From: Clostridia bacterium
GTDB taxonomy: Bacteria > Bacillota > Clostridia > Oscillospirales > CAG-272
Length of the DNA: 45,418 nucleotides
Direction: 5' to 3'
Assembly: GCA_017407225.1 (NCBI GenBank)
Contig: JAFQWY010000278.1
Coordinates: 1-45,418 of the forward strand
In this document: positions 1 to 10,002 of the stretch, one piece after another
Numbering within the stretch: the first letter of the stretch is position 1
Layout of the letters: each line of letters starts with the position of its first letter
Position numbers and translations under genes: made by a program
The notes under the pieces: model-generated
Seen by the model: the letters and a program-made list of their open reading frames with translations, nothing else
What the model was told of the DNA's origin: nothing
Database searches by the model: none

Positions 1-2
1 AG

Positions 3-230
3 TGTGAGTTAAACATGGACACCGCCTGTGTGGAGCTGGTGTTCGATGACGGGACGGTGATTGTCATTGATACGATAGCTGGGGAGAATAAGGTGGCGGA
101 CACTCTGTATCAGCGTAGCGAGCTGGACTGGCTGATCTACAATGCGCCGCTTGAATATGCAGAGCTGGTACTGAACGGGGATCCGGAGAAGTATCTGAAG
201 GCTGTGACGGAGTATAAAAGACTTGACTGA
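3..230 (+). CDS. Small DUF6061-like protein, 5' end outside window
   Basis: The reading frame is open to the left edge and reads CELN just before the first visible methionine (base 15), so the true start probably lies upstream of the window and this is the C-terminal part of a protein of roughly 75-85 residues. The visible part is acidic, with no signal peptide or membrane segment. The run ACVELVFDDGT followed by ERSELDWLIYNAPLEYAELVL-type text (here QRSELDWLIYNAP at about residues 33-45) is, from memory, like the small Firmicutes proteins filed as DUF6061; no function is known for these. A strong terminator follows within 4 bases of the stop, so this is the last gene of its transcript and separate from the large surface-protein operon downstream. 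Confidence 0.7.
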   Translation, partial: CELNMDTACVELVFDDGTVIVIDTIAGENKVADTLYQRSELDWLIYNAPLEYAELVLNGDPEKYLKAVTEYKRLD

Positions 231-233
231 ATG

Positions 234-282
234 AAAATCGCCCGTATCGGCAGAGTGGAATCTGTCGGTACGGGCGATTTTT
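234..282 (+). terminator. Intrinsic terminator after DUF6061-like gene
   Basis: A 13-bp perfect stem (AAAATCGCCCGTA at 234-246 pairing with TACGGGCGATTTT at 269-281) with a T tract at its 3' end. It begins right after the stop codon at 230. The A-run on the 5' side means it could also work on the other strand. Confidence 0.9.
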
Positions 283-303
283 ATTCACAATTTCATAATA
301 GAA

Positions 304-332
304 TTGACAAAGAATTTATTTGGCTGTATAAT
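304..332 (+). promoter_or_regulatory. Consensus sigma-A promoter of the large surface-protein operon
   Basis: TTGACA at 304-309 and TATAAT at 327-332 with a 17-bp spacer, a 12 of 12 match to the housekeeping consensus. Transcription should start near 339, giving a leader of about 53 bases before the ATG at 392, with GGAGG at 379-383 as ribosome binding site. Confidence 0.92.
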
Positions 333-391
333 ATAAACAACAATTTTTGGCTACTCGCGCATACAAAAAATGTAATTTGGAGGAGAAATTT

Positions 392-3300
392 ATGAACAGC
401 AGAAAAAACAGATTCATCAGTGGTTTTCTGTCCTTTGCGATGGTTTTTACTCTGGTGATACAGGCATTGCCGCCGATTGAAGTTAGTGCGGCAGGCGGCG
501 GTATTACACTCAATGTTCCCTATGATAAATGGGAGGGGAATACCGGTTATATTGACATTGAAGTACTGAAACCAAATACATTTAGTATTCAATGGTCAAC
601 TTGTCCTGATGCCGAATGTTATAAACTTGCCATTCGCAATTTGGATACCGATGATCTTGTTGATGATTATGATAACATAATAATTGATAAGGATGAGTAT
701 CTCGTTACTACATCCAACGGAAAACAAAATTATAATTATACGTTAAATAGTAGTGCATTTGATTACTCTACCAGTTATAGAATCTATGTCGGTGCATATG
801 CTTCCGAAAGCGACTCATCGGCTATGGGTGATTACTGGAATACCGCTGAGTTTACAGTCTGTGATAAGTTATATATAGAACCAGCCGAAGATGAAATAAC
901 GGTAAACAGTGACAAACAATCCATTGATATAAGTGTTAATTCCAATATTACAACATGGTATATTAGTGAAGATGTTGATTGGATATACGTCGATCCTAAA
1001 AGTGGGAATTATGATGATGAATTCACAATAAATATATCAGCGAATTCAAGTACAACTAAAACACGTACAGCAGAAATTAAGTTATACTACGGAACTTACG
1101 TTGTTGAATATATTACTGTAAATCAAGAAGTTAAATCCACATTAACCCTATCGCCGGAAAGCCTCGATTTCGGTTACGAAGCTGGAGAAGAATTATGGCT
1201 ATATGTTACTGCCAATGAGGATTGGGAGATAACGGACTATCCTAGTTGGGTTTCCTGTTCGATAGATTCCTATTCAGTCTCAAGTGGAACTGTAAAAAAA
1301 GGAGTTCGTGTAACAACTACTTCTGATAATACAACAGGTCTAAAGAAAACAGGATATATAACAGTTGAAACAAATTCACGTGAGGAAGAAATAGAAGTAA
1401 CTCAAGAAAGTGATTCAATAGTTGAGATTATCACTCCTACTATTAGCTTAGATGTTCCAACAAAAATTACTCTCGGCGAAGCAATAACATGGTCAGGAAC
1501 AGTAGATGGTAACGGAGATACAATCGAGATTGTAACAGTCGGAATTCAATCTCCCAATACTGCTGTCATTTATTTCCGAAATCCTAACTTAAACCATACC
1601 ACTTATGACATATCTAATATCTATAATGGAACACTTCCAACCGGTACAGATATCATAAACTCTGATGGTACCGATGTTACTGGTTCTCAGAAACTAGAAC
1701 TAGATATGAGCGTTACTGGTGAATATTCTGTAACTGTATATGCCAAAACTACCAGCATGATTGAGAACGAGATAGAGCCGGTTATGTTAACAAAAAAAAT
1801 AGTTGTCACTAAACCTAACGATTCTATATCGATTAACCCGGATTGGAATAAAGTGACATCTCCCGCAACTGGCGGCATCGGAACGACTTTTACAGTAACG
1901 TCAAGTGGTGTATGGTATGTTGAAACCGATGTTAGTTGGATCAGTTTTAATAGAGAGTCCGGTGAGAGCGGCACTTCATTTACTCCTACTATCGCATCTA
2001 ATGCAAATGAATATCGCGAGGGGATTATAACTGTTACTTGCGGCGATGCGAGTATAGGGATTTGTGTTCAGCAGGAGGGAACTACTACAGAACCTGAAGA
2101 AGTTCCCTGTGTTACCTCGCTTTCTGTGAATCCGACAGAAGGAACATTAAATACCACATATACTTTCACCGCAAAGGCTGAAAATACAGATACTGTAGCG
2201 TTCTACGTCAGTGGATACAAAATTGGTGAAGTCACCAGCACAACTGGAACTTTCGAATGTACATACAACAAGTTTACCTCCGGTGGAGATCGCGTTATTT
2301 ATGCATACCCTTGCGATGAATATGGTAATGAGATCAAAACAGGCGGTAGTTACCTAACTGAAAAATTCACGATTACTGTTGACGGAACCCTTTCGCCGGT
2401 TAAGATTTCGACAGACTCCTATCAGACCATTGATGTAAATACTTCCTTTACTGTGGAATGGGCTGATACAGCCGCTGTTCCGAATGATGTCTCTTACAAT
2501 ATTTATGTATGGTATGACAATGAACAGGTCGCCGATATTATTAACACCAGTTCTCATAGTAAAACGATTCCTTCCTCTTATTTCACCAAAGAGGGACGAT
2601 ACATAATTGGTATATATGCGATCTCTGACACTTGGGCTGCAAGCAGCGGTGTATCTATCGTCGTTAATGCAACTGTTGATGTACCTTACATAGAAAATTT
2701 TGCGATTTCGCCTAATACAGTTTCTCTTGGAGGATCAGCAAAACTTTCCGGTATGGTTTATGGCAATGGCAGCGATATAGCGGAGATCATTATCAAGATT
2801 ACAAATAATTCTGATGGTACAGGTGGTGTTTATGAAACACTGTATCCTAATGGCTATAAACTGGATATGGCAGATACACCTGGTATTAACACATCAGATG
2901 CTATATTCACAACGCCGGGTACATATTCCGTAAAACTGTATGCTCTGAATGAAGGTGCTGTGAATGAAGTGCTGCTTGGACAGAAGACTTTACAGGTGGT
3001 TGCGGATTCAAAAATCACCTTAAATACTCCTGTATTGGGTGGAGCGTCTACAATATCCTACGGTGATGACTATACAGTCAGCTGGAACTATGATGGAAGT
3101 GTTGACTATTACTTGATCGGTATTTCCGGCTTGACCTACAGTAAAACGGTGGATGCATCGAACTCTTCCTATACAATTCCGTTTTCTGTGTTCAAACAGT
3201 ACCTTGGCTCTTCCGGCTCGAACTTTACAGTATATGTTACAGCTATGAGCAATAGTGATACATATCTGCCCAGTGCGAAGGAATCCAAGAATGTATATGT

Positions 3301-6300
3301 TTCCGGAAATGCTTCAGAAAAAGCAGTAATCAAGAGCGTTACTTTGCCTGGTCGGGATCATAATGAAGTGACTGCCGGTGAGACTGTTACTTTTGAGGTG
3401 GTTACCAGTACGGATGTAGAAGCTATCCGAATGAAAGATGGTGCAGGAACATTCATAGTCAACACATGGAATTCCGGATATACTGACTCTGGCAGTAATC
3501 GTACATGGACGGTTAAGCAGAAGGTTAGCTATGCCGGCAGCAGCGATGTTGATTATGTGAATCGTTCTCTGACGTTCTATTCCATGATTGGAAATACAGA
3601 GTACAACAAGTGCAATGTTACATTCATTTGTGTAAAGGATGCCGTAGTCGGTGCGTTTGACATTACCAAGCCGGTCAATGGTTCAGAGCAGCATCCTGAA
3701 AAGTCTCTGACTATTACATGGACAACACCTGATACCGGTGTGGATTACTATGTAGTTGATATTACTCATAATGGCGTTCGTATCGATGAAGATGTGTTCC
3801 CGTATGAAGTAAGAAATGGCAATAGTTATACATTGGACGGAAGCTATCTGATCCGTGACAACAATGCATGGAATGTTCAGGTGACCGGGTGCAAGGCAGG
3901 TATGGCGGATACAAGTGATTCTGTTCGTTTCGTCCTGAAATGTCAGCATGAAAAACTTGGTACGGCTGTGGAAAAGTATCTTTCCTATACCAATACCGGT
4001 TCGTCTTCTACGCATAGTGTTAAGACGGAGAAGACGTATCCCTGTTTGGAATGCGGTATGACTAATGCGAAGACAGAAACCGGAACCAAGGCTGTAAATC
4101 ATAATTACATTACGCTTGATGAGGGCGGAAAGGTTTGCAACCAGTGCTGGTATGTAAACAGCAACGGAAGTTATGATGTGCAGTATGATATGTCTCTTGT
4201 AACCACAAATTCCAACGGACGTGAAAATGTATATGCGAATGTTGGTGCGGACGGTAATCCTGTGAATGTTCAGAGCAACCGATATGTGGAAGTCGGAGAC
4301 AGTATAACTGTTTGGGGTGTGCTTGGAAATAGTTATTTGATTGAGTATCCTACAAGCAGTGGTACTCATAAGGGGTTTATCAAGAACACAAAAACATCAA
4401 AACCTACATACAATCCATCGCCTTCTGTGGATCTCAGTGGTCTGTGCTCAGAAGAAATAATTAATGCTGTTGATGCATTTTTTGATGTACACAAATGGAG
4501 TGAAGAAGACGAAGCTAACAATAAGTATGTTGGGGTAGGGGTGTTGTCACCTGAATATGCATTGGCACGAGACATATTGATGAATGAGACTCCTGATAAT
4601 AATTGGTTTGCTGCTTTTTTGACATATTTAGGAAAAGATCAGTTTGATAATGTTTGGTCGTTTGTTCAAGGAAACGAAGCTCTTGAAAAAGAAGAAATCA
4701 AAGCGGCTATCTATCTGGTATTGGAAAATGTAATATATGATGATGTGGATAATTTTGAAATGGCAGAGGCAGCTGAAACAATTGATGACATCGCTTCACA
4801 AGTTGGGGGTATTAAGGATACTATAAAAAGAGGAAAGCAGGCTTATGAGTTAACAACAGAAATAATTTATCAAACCAATCCTGAATTGGCAAATAAGTTT
4901 ACACAGTTGTATTTAGATATAATGAATACGGATAAGTATCCAACAAATGCACCAATCAGTAAGTTGATCTTAGATTTGCAAAACCAAAAAGCATTGGATG
5001 CAACGATAAAGTACTCGGTTCTTGCGCTGAAGATAATTGCAGATACGATGGAAATCGCATATATCAGGAATAGAACAAGCGTAGAAACGATTGCTTTGCT
5101 TAAGGAAGCTTTTGGAAATATTTCTACTGGTACAGCAGACGATTTGCGATATAAACAAATGTTACTTGATGTATTAGAAGAGATAGAGTTGGAACTTAAT
5201 AGTAATATATGGTCTACAGCTGTTTCAATAATGGATGTGTTAGGAGATCATATAGCAAAAAATACAATAAAAAATATTGCCAAAGAGACATTAAAAGCTG
5301 TTGGGAAGACGGCAGTCTTTTCAGCAGTAACTGTATATGATTTATTGAGAAGTGCTGTCTTATCATTTTCAGGTCTTGATGACTATATTAATGCTTGTAA
5401 TGAATCGTATGCTTTATTACCGATAGGAGGTGTAATTGACAGTTTATATCTGGATTACGTAATTAAATATAAACAACAAGGATTTACGGAAGAAGAGTAT
5501 TTCAAGTTTTACTGTTTACATAATATTGAACAGGGCGTACAAATATCATATAATGAAATAGCTATAAAAATGACCAACAGTTTGTATGCTCAAGAACAAT
5601 TACAAAAAGAAATTACTCACTTGGAAACCAATACACTGAAATATTGGCGTTATAATCCATATACAACAAATGGAATTGAACTGCCTGATTTTGAATGGAT
5701 ATATAACTCGACAAATACAATATTATATAAAAAACTGCTCACCAACTGGGTGGATGAAGATTCACTTGGACCAGAGATGTGGTATGATTGTAACGCAAAT
5801 GATAGATACATAGTCGCAAATGAAATTCAGAAATTGAAATCATTTTCCGAAGCAAGCATTGATAGAGTTTATGTAATAAGATCAAAGGTATTCGATACTG
5901 TCGACAGTATCTATGACGATTATTCGTTGCTCTTCCAAAATACAAATAAAGAAGGGCTTCTGGTCGAACTGTGCTGGCAAGATAATGCAGCGAATATGTA
6001 CTATTATATTACATATACTGTCCTCACTTCGGAAGAAGTAGAGGATATTATTGGTGAGAATGGAAACTATTCGAATAAAATTCCATCCAATAACATTAGA
6101 ATTTCAAATCTTCCAATTAGGCGATATAAGAATGAAATTAATTTTAATACAGATTGGTATATTGATTACTCATGCCTTGTGGGTAAAATAACAAAAACAG
6201 AATATGTTATCGAAAGTTTAATGATACCTATTGATTCTGATGATGTTAAAGTAATAGCTGATATTTGTATTGAAGAAGATTCTTGGATAACAAAAGATAA

Positions 6301-6436
6301 TTGGATGTGGAAAAGTATATGTAAAGCAATAGGTGAAATGTTTGACATAAGAATAACCGAATATGACCTGAAGTTGATACGTGAACGAATGAATTATGGT
6401 TTATACAAGAAGTATAAATGGCATGGGATTGTTTGA
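392..6436 (+). CDS. Giant secreted BACON/Ig-like multidomain protein (2014 aa)
   Basis: The start at 392 is chosen over an in-frame ATG at 347 because GGAGG lies 8 bases before it and a clear signal peptide follows (basic MNSRKNR, hydrophobic core, cut near residue 33 after VSA). Domains in order: about 160-247, 249-341 and 479-563 look like BACON domains (each ends with a V-x-Q-E/Q strand typical of the family), separated by and followed by Ig/FN3-like beta-sandwich modules to about 1180. A Cys pair CLEC (about 1218) and CNQC (about 1249) suggest a small zinc ribbon. An SH3-like stretch (about 1270-1333) follows, then some 650 residues of mostly helical sequence with no family I recognise. 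There is no LPXTG, dockerin or C-terminal membrane segment, so attachment to the cell is unclear. BACON and Ig-like modules usually bind glycans or act as spacers, so an extracellular adhesin or glycan-binding role is inferred. The gene is clearly more AT-rich than most of the window, most of all after about base 4440, hinting at modular acquisition. The dockerin gene follows 13 bases downstream in the same operon. Confidence 0.85.
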   Translation: MNSRKNRFISGFLSFAMVFTLVIQALPPIEVSAAGGGITLNVPYDKWEGNTGYIDIEVLKPNTFSIQWSTCPDAECYKLAIRNLDTDDLVDDYDNIIIDKDEYLVTTSNGKQNYNYTLNSSAFDYSTSYRIYVGAYASESDSSAMGDYWNTAEFTVCDKLYIEPAEDEITVNSDKQSIDISVNSNITTWYISEDVDWIYVDPKSGNYDDEFTINISANSSTTKTRTAEIKLYYGTYVVEYITVNQEVKSTLTLSPESLDFGYEAGEELWLYVTANEDWEITDYPSWVSCSIDSYSVSSGTVKKGVRVTTTSDNTTGLKKTGYITVETNSREEEIEVTQESDSIVEIITPTISLDVPTKITLGEAITWSGTVDGNGDTIEIVTVGIQSPNTAVIYFRNPNLNHTTYDISNIYNGTLPTGTDIINSDGTDVTGSQKLELDMSVTGEYSVTVYAKTTSMIENEIEPVMLTKKIVVTKPNDSISINPDWNKVTSPATGGIGTTFTVTSSGVWYVETDVSWISFNRESGESGTSFTPTIASNANEYREGIITVTCGDASIGICVQQEGTTTEPEEVPCVTSLSVNPTEGTLNTTYTFTAKAENTDTVAFYVSGYKIGEVTSTTGTFECTYNKFTSGGDRVIYAYPCDEYGNEIKTGGSYLTEKFTITVDGTLSPVKISTDSYQTIDVNTSFTVEWADTAAVPNDVSYNIYVWYDNEQVADIINTSSHSKTIPSSYFTKEGRYIIGIYAISDTWAASSGVSIVVNATVDVPYIENFAISPNTVSLGGSAKLSGMVYGNGSDIAEIIIKITNNSDGTGGVYETLYPNGYKLDMADTPGINTSDAIFTTPGTYSVKLYALNEGAVNEVLLGQKTLQVVADSKITLNTPVLGGASTISYGDDYTVSWNYDGSVDYYLIGISGLTYSKTVDASNSSYTIPFSVFKQYLGSSGSNFTVYVTAMSNSDTYLPSAKESKNVYVSGNASEKAVIKSVTLPGRDHNEVTAGETVTFEVVTSTDVEAIRMKDGAGTFIVNTWNSGYTDSGSNRTWTVKQKVSYAGSSDVDYVNRSLTFYSMIGNTEYNKCNVTFICVKDAVVGAFDITKPVNGSEQHPEKSLTITWTTPDTGVDYYVVDITHNGVRIDEDVFPYEVRNGNSYTLDGSYLIRDNNAWNVQVTGCKAGMADTSDSVRFVLKCQHEKLGTAVEKYLSYTNTGSSSTHSVKTEKTYPCLECGMTNAKTETGTKAVNHNYITLDEGGKVCNQCWYVNSNGSYDVQYDMSLVTTNSNGRENVYANVGADGNPVNVQSNRYVEVGDSITVWGVLGNSYLIEYPTSSGTHKGFIKNTKTSKPTYNPSPSVDLSGLCSEEIINAVDAFFDVHKWSEEDEANNKYVGVGVLSPEYALARDILMNETPDNNWFAAFLTYLGKDQFDNVWSFVQGNEALEKEEIKAAIYLVLENVIYDDVDNFEMAEAAETIDDIASQVGGIKDTIKRGKQAYELTTEIIYQTNPELANKFTQLYLDIMNTDKYPTNAPISKLILDLQNQKALDATIKYSVLALKIIADTMEIAYIRNRTSVETIALLKEAFGNISTGTADDLRYKQMLLDVLEEIELELNSNIWSTAVSIMDVLGDHIAKNTIKNIAKETLKAVGKTAVFSAVTVYDLLRSAVLSFSGLDDYINACNESYALLPIGGVIDSLYLDYVIKYKQQGFTEEEYFKFYCLHNIEQGVQISYNEIAIKMTNSLYAQEQLQKEITHLETNTLKYWRYNPYTTNGIELPDFEWIYNSTNTILYKKLLTNWVDEDSLGPEMWYDCNANDRYIVANEIQKLKSFSEASIDRVYVIRSKVFDTVDSIYDDYSLLFQNTNKEGLLVELCWQDNAANMYYYITYTVLTSEEVEDIIGENGNYSNKIPSNNIRISNLPIRRYKNEINFNTDWYIDYSCLVGKITKTEYVIESLMIPIDSDDVKVIADICIEEDSWITKDNWMWKSICKAIGEMFDIRITEYDLKLIRERMNYGLYKKYKWHGIV

Positions 6437-6449
6437 AAGGCGATAACTT

Positions 6450-9400
6450 ATGAATAGAAGAATACTGAGTTTATTACTTACATTATTGGTTACAATATCA
6501 ATCAAGCCATCTGTATACGCTGCATCGGAAGATGGCACATGGTATGACACCGCATTTACAATCACCGATTTCTACAATATCCCAGTTGTGAATTGTGATG
6601 GTGACGAAGGTCTTGTTTACAAGTTCACAGCTCCGGCAACTGCCACATATACGATTATTTCCATCAGTGATTATGATATTTTCGGCCAGCTCGAAGATTC
6701 AGATTGGGATCCAATTGTTTGGTATGGCAGCAGTTCCGATGAAGATGGGGACTTTGAACTGGTTGCGGATCTGACCAAAGGTAAGACATATTACCTTTGG
6801 ACGGATCCGGATGGAGTGGATGTAGCCAGCTACACCATGCAGATTTCCTATGAGATGAAATCCGGTTATTACACATACGATGTGTATACTAACAACTGTA
6901 TTGTTACCGCTTACAGCGGTTCCGAATCTTCGGTGGTCATTCCGTCCTCATTGGACGGAATGACCGTCACTGGAATTGACGGAGATGCTTTCTATCAGAA
7001 TACTACGCTCACTAGTTTAACTGTTCCGAAGACTGTAGAATCCATCGGTAGTGACTGCTTCTATGGTTGTACTTCTCTTAAAAATTTGGATCTTACTAAA
7101 GGACTGAAATCCATAGGTGCTGCGGCATTTGAAGGATGTACTTCTCTGACCTATCTTCATATTCCTCCAACAGTGGAGGAAATCCATACTTCTGCATTTG
7201 AAGATTGTTCCGGGCTCACGCAGATCGATCTTTGTGATGGCTTAGTGAGCATTAAGTCCAGCGCATTTGAAGGATGTTCTTCCGTGCCGGATATCACTCT
7301 TCCCAGCACTCTCAGGAACCTCGGTACTAATGCGTTCAGTAACTGTTCTTCTCTGAGCAGTATAGTAATTGCTGAAGGTCTTGAATTAGTTGATCGTTAT
7401 GCATTCAGCGGATGCAGTAAACTTACAGAAATAGTATTCCCTGAAAGTCTTCAAAAAATCAGAGCCTATGCTCTCAGAAATTGTTATGCTTTGACAGACG
7501 TAACTTTTTTGAATGCGGAGACAGTGTTTGATTCGGATGACGACATTTTTTATAACTGTTCTGATTTCACAATTAACGGTGCGAAAGGCTCTACAGCGCA
7601 GACATATGCAGAAACATATTCGATGTCGTTTGAAGCTTTCGCAGAACCTGATCCTGAACCTGAATTGAATGATCCTGGTTTTGAATCAGCGGAAGAACTT
7701 CATGTCAGCGGTGATATAATCGATCTGTCGTTGAATGGTTCCAGTAAATATTACACATTCTTCTTACAGGGAGATATGGATTTCAGTATGGAAATCATTG
7801 CAGGTTCTTCAAGTGCAATGAAATTAGAACTGTACGATGCAAATCATTCCCTTGTGGATGAAATAACTGCACCGGCTGGGAAAGCATTCAGTTCTGCTTG
7901 GTCGCCGTTATCTTGGGGTACATATTATATCAAGGTATATCCGAGCGGCAGCACTGCGGGAACAGCTCAGCTTTGTGTTATCTCAGATGCTATTGAGCCT
8001 ATTATGTACGATCCCGGCTTTACATCGGCAACACACATAACCGAAAGCGGGAAGGTATATTCATTTGATGGTTTATACGAATACATTTATTATTCGTTTG
8101 ATATAGCTGAGAATGACAATGTAAGTATAGATATCACAAATCATTCTATCGGGCATATCGAGTACGAATTATATCAAGGGCAAGATGATGTATTATTCAG
8201 ATATGATATGAGCGTTGACGGAAGCTTAGAGTATTCACCAGAGCTCCAGCCGGGCAGGTATTATATCAGAATATATACCCCGTGGAATCATGCATTCAGT
8301 GGTGAATTGAGCATCACATCGAATTCACTCGGAACTGATGATTCAACAGATACGGAAAATCAACCTGAATTTAAAGTTTATGAACCGATGTATGAATATG
8401 TTCGTCAATTTAATGGTGATTATGTTTCGGTGTATACTAATGGGGTATATTCGTTAGTGGATTCACAGAATAATAAACATTATTCATCCAATCAAGATGG
8501 TTTTGGTGATTATTCAGAAAATATTATTGCTACATATGATGCTCAAAAGAGCGAAATAACATTCAGTAATCTGGATGGCTATGCCTTTACACTTGTTGGA
8601 TATAAGTGGGCAGGTGAATTCTTAGGCGGTAAATGTGTAGTAGTAGATTCTGACGGGATGTATGGACTGATCGATACGGAAGGGAATTTCATTATAGAAT
8701 GCTTGTATGATGAGATTATTTATGACACTTCCGATACGGTTCTGTTGTGTTCCGATTCATCATGGACATCAGTAACATTGGGACAAAGCACATATTCTTT
8801 AAGATCGAGTTCAAGTGTTCCAGAACTATACAATCCGGTTCTATCTGTAACCGGCGAGCATATCATTGCATCTAATGGAACTGCATACGGAATACTGACA
8901 TCCGATAATATTCAAATCACAGATTTTCAATATGATCTTATACGAGATGCACAGAACGGTTTATTCGTAGGATATTATGGCGATTTGGTGGATTTGATTG
9001 AACTGGATGGAACAGTTACTGCTACTCTTACTGCATATTTTGTTGGAGGATATTCAGAAAACAAAATCGCAGTATTTAACGGTACAAAATTCTTCTATGT
9101 TGACAAAAATGGAACTACAATCGTTAATATGGAGGTTAAGGACATTATTTCCGCAGAAGCATTCCATGAATCATATGCTGTGATAAATGTTGATGGAAAA
9201 GGATATACATACATTGACACATCGGGCAATATAGCAGTTGATTCATACTGGGATTATGCGGCTCGTTTTGCAGAAGGCTATGCGTTAGTCATGAATTATT
9301 TCAATGACAACGATGGTAACAGCTTGAGAAAGTGGAGCATCATTGATACAGAATTCAATATAGTGATGACCTTAGAAGATGATTTATATATTGATTCGAC

Positions 9401-9713
9401 AGATGAACATTCTACAGACTTTTCAAATGGTTATGTTCGGACTATTGATCGTGATACAAACTTGATGGGATTTATTAGATTGGACACATCCAGACTTGAC
9501 AACGGTAGTAATCCGATCGGCGATATCAATGAGGACGGTCATGTTACTCAAGAAGACAGCATACTTCTTGCTCAATATTTTGCTGGATACAACATTGCTA
9601 TCTCAGAATCTATTGCTGATATAGACGCTGATGGTAACCTTACACGTAAGGATGCTATGATTCTTGCACGTCATCTTGCAGGCTGGAGTGAATACGATAA
9701 GTATTTTGAGTAA
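6450..9713 (+). CDS. Secreted LRR / PPC-like / WG-repeat-like protein with C-terminal dockerin (1087 aa)
   Basis: Signal peptide at residues 1-24 (cut after SVYA). A PPC-like beta domain (about 25-130) is followed by BspA-type leucine-rich repeats (about 137-397; repeating AFxGCSxLxxI and LPxxL units), then two more PPC-like domains that both begin DPGF (about 408-513 and 519-625). Next comes a long stretch of WG/KWG-like repeats (about 640-1015; for example DGMYGLIDTEGNFI). A type I dockerin ends the protein (about 1024-1087) with two calcium loops, DINEDGHVTQED and DIDADGNLTRKD, each followed by a LAQ/LAR-helix. Dockerins bind cohesins, so the protein is probably docked to a cohesin-bearing scaffold on the cell surface; no cohesin is encoded here. 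It starts 13 bases after the BACON gene with AAAGGCG as ribosome binding site, so the two are co-transcribed and probably act together outside the cell. AT-rich like its partner. Confidence 0.87.
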   Translation: MNRRILSLLLTLLVTISIKPSVYAASEDGTWYDTAFTITDFYNIPVVNCDGDEGLVYKFTAPATATYTIISISDYDIFGQLEDSDWDPIVWYGSSSDEDGDFELVADLTKGKTYYLWTDPDGVDVASYTMQISYEMKSGYYTYDVYTNNCIVTAYSGSESSVVIPSSLDGMTVTGIDGDAFYQNTTLTSLTVPKTVESIGSDCFYGCTSLKNLDLTKGLKSIGAAAFEGCTSLTYLHIPPTVEEIHTSAFEDCSGLTQIDLCDGLVSIKSSAFEGCSSVPDITLPSTLRNLGTNAFSNCSSLSSIVIAEGLELVDRYAFSGCSKLTEIVFPESLQKIRAYALRNCYALTDVTFLNAETVFDSDDDIFYNCSDFTINGAKGSTAQTYAETYSMSFEAFAEPDPEPELNDPGFESAEELHVSGDIIDLSLNGSSKYYTFFLQGDMDFSMEIIAGSSSAMKLELYDANHSLVDEITAPAGKAFSSAWSPLSWGTYYIKVYPSGSTAGTAQLCVISDAIEPIMYDPGFTSATHITESGKVYSFDGLYEYIYYSFDIAENDNVSIDITNHSIGHIEYELYQGQDDVLFRYDMSVDGSLEYSPELQPGRYYIRIYTPWNHAFSGELSITSNSLGTDDSTDTENQPEFKVYEPMYEYVRQFNGDYVSVYTNGVYSLVDSQNNKHYSSNQDGFGDYSENIIATYDAQKSEITFSNLDGYAFTLVGYKWAGEFLGGKCVVVDSDGMYGLIDTEGNFIIECLYDEIIYDTSDTVLLCSDSSWTSVTLGQSTYSLRSSSSVPELYNPVLSVTGEHIIASNGTAYGILTSDNIQITDFQYDLIRDAQNGLFVGYYGDLVDLIELDGTVTATLTAYFVGGYSENKIAVFNGTKFFYVDKNGTTIVNMEVKDIISAEAFHESYAVINVDGKGYTYIDTSGNIAVDSYWDYAARFAEGYALVMNYFNDNDGNSLRKWSIIDTEFNIVMTLEDDLYIDSTDEHSTDFSNGYVRTIDRDTNLMGFIRLDTSRLDNGSNPIGDINEDGHVTQEDSILLAQYFAGYNIAISESIADIDADGNLTRKDAMILARHLAGWSEYDKYFE

Positions 9714-9747
9714 TCAATTTGGATATTCATCGTATTTCGGATGGTTG

Positions 9748-9778
9748 GAAGCTGTTCGTGATTTATCCGGACAGCTTT
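9748..9778 (+). terminator. Possible weak terminator after dockerin gene
   Basis: GAAGCTGT (748-755) can pair with ACAGCTTT (771-778) 35 bases past the stop codon. The stem is short and no clean T-run follows, so this is tentative. Confidence 0.3.
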
Positions 9779-9808
9779 CGGCTCCGCTTTAAAGATGCGT
9801 ATAGTTGA

Positions 9809-9837
9809 TTGACATTTCCGGGTTCATGTGGTATAAT
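9809..9837 (+). promoter_or_regulatory. Consensus promoter with no gene behind it
   Basis: TTGACA at 9809-9814, 17-bp spacer, TATAAT at 9832-9837: a perfect consensus. Transcription would run into about 160 bases without a credible reading frame (only a 10-codon frame, MKPKSLYKIV, without a ribosome binding site) and then into the 95-bp tandem repeats at 10003. It may serve a small RNA, or be the remains of a lost gene. Confidence 0.75.
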
Positions 9838-10002
9838 ACAGATAATCCAAACCAAGCTTTACTGGCAGTGATAGCACCCGCCGATAGCTGTTTGATAGCA
9901 GAAAGTCATATACCCCATAGAATACGGATACCACACATCAAATAAAACCAAATGAAACCAAAATCCCTATACAAAATTGTTTAGAACCCGATTCCATTTG
10001 GC

